DNA of 5,791 nt from an uncultured Corynebacterium sp. (GTDB lineage: Bacteria; Actinomycetota; Actinomycetes; Mycobacteriales; Mycobacteriaceae), in contig CAJZGD010000164.1 in NCBI GenBank assembly GCA_915275065.1, positions 1-5,791 on the forward strand. Reading direction: 5' to 3'. How positions within the stretch are numbered: position 1 is the first letter of the stretch; every line of letters begins with the position of its first letter. Of this stretch, positions 1-4,080 are shown piece by piece. The position numbers were made by a program, and so were the translations under genes. A model generated the notes under the pieces. The model did not search any database. It was not told the DNA's origin and saw nothing but the letters and a program-made list of their open reading frames with translations.

Positions 1-641
1 CGTCGGCGGTTTTTTATATGAAGAAGATTGCGGTGGGCCCGGAGGCTGTGGGCTGTATCGATATCACGGCGCCGGTGTCACATAACATTCAGGCGGTGGC
101 GAAGGCGAAGGGGATTACGCCCTCGGATGTGACGGTGGTGGTGTTGGATCGGCCCAGGCACACCGAGTTGATTCAGGATGTGCGGGATTCGGGCGCTAAG
201 GTGCGGTTGATTCGAGATGGTGACGTGGCTGGCGCGGTGGCGGCGGCACAGGACACCAACTCGGTGGACATCATGATGGGCGTGGGCGGCACACCTGAGG
301 GCATTATTGCGGCGTGCGCCATGAAGTGTATGGGTGGTGAGATCCAGGGGATTTTGGCGCCGAAGGATGATGCCGAGGCGGAGAAGGCCCAGGCTGCTGG
401 CCATGAGTTGGGGAAGGTTTTGACCACGAATGACCTGGTTACTTCGAATAATTGTTTCTTCGTGGCCACGGGTGTGACCAATGGTGACATGTTGCGGGGT
501 GTGTCGTACCGCGCGAATGGTGCGACCACTCGGTCGCTGGTGATGCGGTCGCGGTCGGGCACGATTCGGTATATCGAGTCGGTGCATAAGTTGGCGAAGC
601 TGCAGGAATATGCGGTGGTGGACTATTCGCCGAAGCCATAA
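1..641 (+). CDS. glpX: Fructose-1,6-bisphosphatase class II (GlpX), 5'-truncated by the window
   Basis: Hydrolyses fructose 1,6-bisphosphate to fructose 6-phosphate in the cytosol, the committed step of gluconeogenesis. The reading frame (codons from position 3) is open to the left edge, so the ATG at 18 is an internal Met of a longer protein. About 210 residues are visible against roughly 330 for the family, so the N-terminal third, which carries most of the acidic metal ligands, lies outside. Seen here: the run VVLDRPRH, the run DGDVAGAVAAA, the GVGGTPEG signature (codons about 279-302), whose Glu at 297-299 is the C-terminal metal-binding Glu of the family, then ATGVTNGD, the basic RSRSGTIR stretch, and the C-terminal helix ending SPKP. 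The stop TAA at 639-641 is followed by an intrinsic terminator, so fumC is probably not co-transcribed. Family assignment is firm; the corynebacterial affinity is inferred from the overall sequence. Confidence 0.95.
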   Translation, partial: SAVFYMKKIAVGPEAVGCIDITAPVSHNIQAVAKAKGITPSDVTVVVLDRPRHTELIQDVRDSGAKVRLIRDGDVAGAVAAAQDTNSVDIMMGVGGTPEGIIAACAMKCMGGEIQGILAPKDDAEAEKAQAAGHELGKVLTTNDLVTSNNCFFVATGVTNGDMLRGVSYRANGATTRSLVMRSRSGTIRYIESVHKLAKLQEYAVVDYSPKP

Positions 642-677
642 GGGGTTTTCGCTTGTCGACGCCCGGATGTGGCGTAG

Positions 678-714
678 CTCTCGGGGATTGTGCCCCACCC
701 CGAGAGTGATTTTT
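678..714 (+). terminator. Intrinsic terminator of glpX
   Basis: CTCTCGGGG (678-686) pairs perfectly with CCCCGAGAG (698-706), giving a 9-bp GC-rich stem with an 11-nt loop, followed by TGA and TTTTT at 710-714. It starts 36 bases after the glpX stop. An alternative inner pairing of GGGG 683-686 with CCCC 693-696 is possible. Confidence 0.85.
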
Positions 715-733
715 GGTACATACTTTAAGGGGT

Positions 734-749
734 AGTGTTTTTCAGCACT
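734..749. promoter_or_regulatory. Possible CRP/GlxR-type operator in the fumC promoter
   Basis: The inverted repeat AGTG-N8-CACT has the GTG-N8-CAC core geometry of CRP-family sites such as corynebacterial GlxR. It overlaps the predicted -35 box. The outer bases deviate from the TGTGA/TCACA consensus, so it is a weak candidate. If bound, its position would favour repression. Confidence 0.25.
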
Positions 750-766
750 CAACCAATAGTTATAGC
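739..766 (+). promoter_or_regulatory. Predicted fumC promoter
   Basis: TATAGC at 761-766 resembles a -10 box. TTTTCA at 739-744, 16 bp upstream, matches the -35 consensus at four of six positions. Transcription would begin near 773, leaving a leader of about 20 nt that carries the Shine-Dalgarno. A second weak -10-like TACTTT at 721-726 is less convincing. Predicted from sequence only. Confidence 0.5.
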
Positions 767-779
767 TTTCTATTTTTGT

Positions 780-786
780 AAGGTGG
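780..786 (+). promoter_or_regulatory. fumC ribosome binding site
   Basis: AAGGTGG differs from AAGGAGG at one base and ends 7 nt before the ATG at 794, which supports that start codon. Confidence 0.75.
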
Positions 787-793
787 TCTTTTT

Positions 794-2191
794 ATGACTG
801 AATATCGCATCGAACACGACACCATGGGTGAGGTCAAGGTTCCGGTTGATGCCCTGTGGCGGGCGCAAACCCAGCGGGCAGTGGAGAATTTCCCGATTTC
901 CGGTCGGGGGTTGCAGCCCGCCCAAATTCGGGCCATGGGGTTGTTGAAGGCTGCGTGCGCCCAGGTGAATAAGGACCGGGGTTTGCTTACCGATGAACAG
1001 GCGGATGCCATTATCGCGGCTGCGAAGGAGATCGCGGATGGTAAGCATGATGCCGAGTTCCCCATTGATGTGTTCCAGACTGGTTCGGGCACGTCTTCGA
1101 ACATGAACACCAATGAGGTCATTGCGTCGATCGCTAAGGCCAATGGTGTTGAGGTGCATCCTAACGATCACGTGAATATGGGCCAGTCGTCGAACGATAC
1201 GTTCCCGACCGCCACTCACGTTGCCGCCACCGAGGCTGCCGTGACCGTGCTCATTCCGGCATTGAAGGTGCTGCATGATTCGTTGGCTGCGAAGGCCAAG
1301 GAGTGGGAGCATGTGGTGAAGTCGGGCCGCACTCACTTGATGGATGCAGTGCCGGTGACGTTGGGCCAGGAGTTTAGCGGTTATGCTCGGCAGATTGCTG
1401 CCGGTATTGAGCGGGTTGAGGCCACGTTGCCGCGCCTGGGCGAGGTGCCGATCGGTGGTACCGCGGTGGGCACGGGTCTGAATACCCCGGCTGATTTCGG
1501 CGCTAAGGTTGTGGCCGAGCTGGTGAAGCTCACCAATGTCACGGAGTTGAAGGAGTGCGTGAACCATTTCGAGGCTCAGGCGAACCGGGATGGGTTGGTG
1601 GAGTTTTCCGGGGCGATGCGCACGGTGGCAGTGTCGTTGAATAAGATTGCCAACGATATTCGGTGGATGGGTTCGGGCCCGCTGACCGGCCTGGGCGAGA
1701 TTCACCTGCCGGATTTGCAGCCGGGTTCGTCGATCATGCCGGGTAAGGTGAATCCGGTGCTGTGCGAGACCGCCACCCAGGTTGCAGCACAGGTGATTGG
1801 TAACGATGCTGCCGTGGCGTTTGCTGGTTCCCAGGGGCATTTCGAATTGAATGTGTTCATCCCGGTGATGGCCCGGAACGTGCTGGAGTCGGCAACGCTG
1901 TTGGCCAATACTGCCCGGGTGTTTGCCACGAAGCTGGTGGATGGCATTGAGCCGAACGAGGAGCGGATGCGCACGCTGGCCGAGTCGTCCCCGTCCATTG
2001 TGACCCCGTTGAATTCGGCGATCGGCTACGAGAATGCCGCCAAGGTGGCTAAGACCGCGTTGAAGGAGGGCAAGACCATCCGGCAGACCGTTATCGACCT
2101 GGGGTTTGTTGATGGTGAGAAGCTGACCGAGGCGGAGTTGGATAAGCGTCTTGACGTGTTGGCCATGGCGAACACGGATCGGGATAAGTAG
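794..2191 (+). CDS. fumC: Fumarate hydratase class II (FumC)
   Basis: Catalyses the reversible hydration of fumarate to L-malate in the TCA cycle; the family is a cytosolic, iron-independent homotetramer. The full length of 465 residues is usual for class II fumarases. Motifs in order: QTGSGTSSNMNTNEV (about 95-109), GQSSNDTFPTA (130-140), SGRTHLMDAVPVTLGQEF (177-194), and the fumarase/aspartase signature GSSIMPGKVNP (311-321) with the catalytic-loop serine at about 312, Lys318 and Asn320. His181 in GRTH is the fumarase residue, whereas aspartases usually have Gln there, so AspA is unlikely. The start is the ATG at 794, preceded by AAGGTGG at 7-nt spacing, and the N-terminus YRIEHDTMGEVKVP is typical. 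The gene stands alone: a terminator lies upstream, its own promoter precedes it, and a convergent gene begins 39 bp after its TAG stop. No defect is seen. Confidence 0.97.
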   Translation: MTEYRIEHDTMGEVKVPVDALWRAQTQRAVENFPISGRGLQPAQIRAMGLLKAACAQVNKDRGLLTDEQADAIIAAAKEIADGKHDAEFPIDVFQTGSGTSSNMNTNEVIASIAKANGVEVHPNDHVNMGQSSNDTFPTATHVAATEAAVTVLIPALKVLHDSLAAKAKEWEHVVKSGRTHLMDAVPVTLGQEFSGYARQIAAGIERVEATLPRLGEVPIGGTAVGTGLNTPADFGAKVVAELVKLTNVTELKECVNHFEAQANRDGLVEFSGAMRTVAVSLNKIANDIRWMGSGPLTGLGEIHLPDLQPGSSIMPGKVNPVLCETATQVAAQVIGNDAAVAFAGSQGHFELNVFIPVMARNVLESATLLANTARVFATKLVDGIEPNEERMRTLAESSPSIVTPLNSAIGYENAAKVAKTALKEGKTIRQTVIDLGFVDGEKLTEAELDKRLDVLAMANTDRDK

Positions 2192-2230
2192 TCGCTTTGC
2201 CCTGCTGCCCCGCCGATAGGTTATGGCATG

Positions 2231-2911
2231 TTACCGTGACCTGCGGGGGCCGCCGCGTCGTCGACCAGGTTTTCGACCCGCGGGTTTTTTCGCCCGGTTT
2301 TTGGTTGTGGTTTTCGCCGATTTCCGGGTGAATTTACCCGCGGGTTTCGCATTGGCAGGTTGGCTGCCCCGGGTCGATTGTGGAGTGCGGCCCTTGGCGA
2401 TGCCCACGAAGTCTTGGATGGCTTCGCAGTCGTCGGTTTTCCGCCACACCAGGGCAATGGTGGTTGGCGGGTAGGTGGGGTTGCGGTATTCCCGGTGGGC
2501 GATTTTCTTCCCGCTCAGTAGTTTGATCACAGGCCGGGGGGCGATGACCACTCCCACGCCGGCCGCCACCACACCCAGGTGTTCCCGGATGGCGGGAATG
2601 TCGCTGCTCCCTTGGTAGTGAATGAGTTCACCAGCAATATCGGTTTCGTCCACCTGTTCGAGAAGCGTGAGGGTGTGGTCGACCGGCAGCGCGATCCCTG
2701 GTTGTTCGTCGTAAAGCCGCACCACATGCATTTCGTCGGTGACCCGCGCATCTGGGAGGCGCACAAGTGCCACATCGACATCCCCGCTCAGTAGCTGTGC
2801 CAAAGCATCGTCGCTGGCCACGGTACGCAGTCCCCCATGATCGGTGCGGTCGGTAAACCGCCGAAACCACTTGTCGGGTTCGGTGCCGGTAATAAAGCTT
2901 AAGCTCAACAT
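2231..2911 (-). CDS. LysR-type substrate-binding domain protein without HTH, basic C-terminal tail
   Basis: This 226-residue protein matches the effector-binding half of LysR-type regulators but begins directly with the first beta strand (LSLSFITGTEPDKWFRRF), so the usual roughly 60-residue N-terminal winged HTH is absent. The ligand-domain pattern is visible: DDALAQLLSGDVDVALVRLP (about 34-53), a Y-D-E-Q-P-G-I-A-L-P hinge strand (67-76), and AAGVGVVIAPRPV (116-128). After DFVGIAKGRTPQSTRG, residues 173-226 form a tail with 20 Lys/Arg in 54 residues, no Asp or Glu, and two KPAG motifs, ending in Arg/Gly-rich sequence reminiscent of AT-hook-like nucleic-acid-binding tails. The ATG at 2911-2909 has no Shine-Dalgarno, and a -10-like TAACAT lies 8 nt upstream, suggesting a leaderless mRNA. 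Similar proteins, as I recall, sit divergent to DUF5997 genes in other actinobacteria. Function and ligand are unknown; the name regulator is only inferred from the fold. Confidence 0.85.
   Translation of the reverse strand: MLSLSFITGTEPDKWFRRFTDRTDHGGLRTVASDDALAQLLSGDVDVALVRLPDARVTDEMHVVRLYDEQPGIALPVDHTLTLLEQVDETDIAGELIHYQGSSDIPAIREHLGVVAAGVGVVIAPRPVIKLLSGKKIAHREYRNPTYPPTTIALVWRKTDDCEAIQDFVGIAKGRTPQSTRGSQPANAKPAGKFTRKSAKTTTKNRAKKPAGRKPGRRRGGPRRSR
2253..2290 (+). terminator. Possible fumC terminator inside the convergent gene
   Basis: CCGCGTCG (2253-2260) can pair with CGA-CC-CGCGG (2274-2283, CC bulged) around a 13-nt loop. G2284 and a run of six T (2285-2290) follow. It lies 61 bases past the fumC stop, within the 3' coding end of the opposite-strand gene. 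The 39-bp gap 2192-2230 itself holds no hairpin with a T tract. The T run also fits the lysine-rich tail it encodes on the other strand, so the signal may be coincidental. Confidence 0.3.
2896..2905. promoter_or_regulatory. Perfect 10-bp palindrome, candidate operator
   Basis: AGCTTAAGCT is a perfect palindrome within the first codons of the LysR-like gene. It overlaps the expected -35 region of the + strand promoter, about 17 bp upstream of its -10 box. A dimeric regulator bound here would block the + promoter and lie just inside the - strand gene. It could also be a chance effect of the Leu-Ser-Leu-Ser codons. Confidence 0.25.
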
Positions 2912-2917
2912 GACTTT

Positions 2918-2925
2918 TAATGTTA
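2918..2925. promoter_or_regulatory. Overlapping divergent -10 elements (shared bidirectional promoter)
   Basis: On the + strand, TAATGT (2918-2923) ends 7 nt before the ATG at 2931. On the - strand, TAACAT (2925-2920) ends 8 nt before the ATG at 2911. The two hexamers share four base pairs. Each predicted start site falls at or next to a start codon, so both transcripts would be leaderless or nearly so, which is common in actinobacteria. No strong -35 box is seen on either side. Confidence 0.5.
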
Positions 2926-2930
2926 CTGTT

Positions 2931-3329
2931 ATGGGCGTGAATGAAGAATCTGTACGTCAGCCGTCCGGCACGGCCATGAAGCCGCAGACCGCCGCGAAAA
3001 AGCTGGGCATCTACCTGCCCGCCGCGCCAGAGGAGTTCCAGGCCACCGCGATCACCCACGCCGAGCTTGCGAAACTCCACACCGACCCACCCGAATGGTT
3101 GCAAGCTTTGCGACGCACGGGCCCGCACCCCCGGCCCGTCGTAGCGCAAAAACTCGGCATCACCATTGCCGCCCTCAAACGCAACGGCATGGACAAGCCG
3201 CTCACCACCGCCGAAATCAAGGCGCTGCTGGAAAACCAGCCGGATTGGCTGCGAGAGGCCCGCACCGCCCATGCCGAAAACCGCACCGCCGCTAGCGAAG
3301 AAACCGATGAAGATCCACCGGCGGCGTAG
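2931..3329 (+). CDS. DUF5997-like small protein with internal duplication
   Basis: A 132-residue cytosolic-looking protein with no signal peptide or membrane segment. The core from MKPQTAAKKLGIYLP through QPDWLREAR resembles the actinobacterial DUF5997 family, which has no assigned function that I know of. Two units, residues 21-62 and 71-112, align without gaps with 14 of 42 identities. Each has KLGI near its start, a T-x-A-E-(L/I) helix start in the middle and P-x-W-L near its end. The tail (about 115-132) is Ala- and acid-rich. The ATG at 2931 was chosen because a -10-like TAATGT lies 7 nt upstream, fitting leaderless translation. GTG 2937 is an alternative. ATG 2976 starts exactly at the conserved core but has no Shine-Dalgarno, and ATG 2910 would overlap the - strand start codon. 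The gene is divergent from the LysR-like gene, and its 3' end overlaps pabC by 38 bp. Role unknown. Confidence 0.85.
   Translation: MGVNEESVRQPSGTAMKPQTAAKKLGIYLPAAPEEFQATAITHAELAKLHTDPPEWLQALRRTGPHPRPVVAQKLGITIAALKRNGMDKPLTTAEIKALLENQPDWLREARTAHAENRTAASEETDEDPPAA
2991..3266 (+). repeat. Tandem protein-level duplication in the DUF5997-like gene
   Basis: Codons 2991-3116 and 3141-3266 encode two 42-residue units with a period of 50 residues. Identical positions include K-x-L-G-I's K, L, G and I, a central T-x-A-E, and P-x-W-L. Similarity is much weaker in the DNA (best near the KLGI codons), so the duplication is old. Found by eye, without statistics. Confidence 0.7.
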
Positions 3330-4062
3330 GGTTCCGGGTCACAGTGTGTGCGTCATGGATCGCCACCACCGGCGTCCACCCATGCAGCGCATTGCCCACC
3401 GCGCACGGCAATCGGCGCAGTTCATCGACGCTGACCGTGCCGGACACCACCCGGATTCCGGCCGCCTGCACCCCCGCTATGGTGCGTCGCCACGTCACCG
3501 ACGGCAGCACGCCCACGTCCGCCACCACCAGGTGGTCCCCCACCCACGCAACCAGCGCCCCCGTCGTGGTCTCAATGGCATCACCGGTGGCTGCGGCCAG
3601 TAGTAGCGCATCGTCCGCCCCCTGCCGCACGGCCTCCGCCCGCATGTCCGTCAACACCGGCAAATCCCACCCCTTGATTTCCGGGCGTTCCCGCGGATCC
3701 GATCCTGCCGGCACCCACAACCTGGTAGCAGCCCGGCGCGCCGGGGCCGGGCGCACCCGAAGATACACCTCACACGGCCCACCTCGATCCACCGCGTGGC
3801 ATTCCAGACGAGGAAACCACTCCCCCACCTGCGGCAAACACTCCCGCACCATGGGCTCCAATTCCGCGGCCGAAACCCCCAGGGAAACAAAACCCGACAC
3901 GGACCGCACGAACCGGTCAATATGCAACCCCAGCCCCAATACCACCCCGTCAGCCAGCAGAAACGAGTCGATCACGCTATGCGCTGGTGCTGCCGGCAGC
4001 GGGGGCATAATCGGCACCGGCACGAACCCCGCAGCGCCCAGGCGGTAGCCCTCAGGCATCAC
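3292..4062 (-). CDS. pabC: Aminodeoxychorismate lyase (PabC), class IV PLP enzyme
   Basis: Splits 4-amino-4-deoxychorismate into p-aminobenzoate and pyruvate, the last step of pABA synthesis for folate. It follows pabAB on the same strand with an 18-bp gap, so the two are probably one operon. The 256-residue length is near the family norm. The likely PLP-binding Lys is K130 in EIKGWD. The Glu that contacts the PLP ring nitrogen is probably E164 in IETTTGALVAW, at the place where class IV enzymes have E-x(4)-N-(I/L)-F; here the Asn is replaced by Gly. GVLPSVTW (184-191) corresponds to the GVLPG-x-T region. The start could be GTG 4062 or the adjacent ATG 4059. AGGTGG at 4079-4074 lies 11 nt before the GTG, and GGTG at 4070-4067 lies 7 nt before the ATG. 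A D-amino-acid or branched-chain aminotransferase is the structural alternative, but the pabAB neighbour makes PabC much more likely. The 3' end overlaps the convergent gene by 38 bp. Confidence 0.88.
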   Translation of the reverse strand: MMPEGYRLGAAGFVPVPIMPPLPAAPAHSVIDSFLLADGVVLGLGLHIDRFVRSVSGFVSLGVSAAELEPMVRECLPQVGEWFPRLECHAVDRGGPCEVYLRVRPAPARRAATRLWVPAGSDPRERPEIKGWDLPVLTDMRAEAVRQGADDALLLAAATGDAIETTTGALVAWVGDHLVVADVGVLPSVTWRRTIAGVQAAGIRVVSGTVSVDELRRLPCAVGNALHGWTPVVAIHDAHTVTRNPTPPVDLHRFLR

Positions 4063-4066
4063 CGAT

Positions 4067-4079
4067 CACCAACCCACCT
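4067..4079 (-). promoter_or_regulatory. pabC ribosome binding region
   Basis: Just after the pabAB TAG, the - strand reads AGGTGG (4079-4074) and GGTG (4070-4067). The first suits GTG 4062 (11-nt spacing) and the second suits ATG 4059 (7-nt spacing), so the start cannot be decided between them. The tight placement supports translation from a pabAB-pabC mRNA. Confidence 0.5.
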
Positions 4080-4080
4080 G

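Noticed and set aside
78..752. 224-codon open frame on the - strand opposite glpX
   Set aside because: It crosses the glpX terminator and is antisense to conserved GlpX codons. His/Arg-rich shadow composition.
770..1840. 356-codon open frame on the - strand opposite fumC
   Set aside because: It is fully antisense to a well-supported fumC and has a His/Arg/Leu-rich composition typical of a shadow frame in GC-rich DNA. No recognisable domain.
794..2191. Aspartase (AspA) instead of fumarase
   Set aside because: The superfamily signature is shared, but GRTH with His181 is the fumarase form; aspartases usually have Gln there.
2277..2344. Two copies of CCCGCGGG with flanking T runs (2277-2284 and 2337-2344) as a regulatory repeat
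   Set aside because: They encode the two KPAG motifs of the basic protein tail in the same codon phase, so protein repetition explains them.
3344..4048. 234-codon open frame on the + strand opposite pabC
   Set aside because: Ser/Thr/Arg/Pro-rich shadow of pabC, with no domain and no ribosome binding site worth noting.
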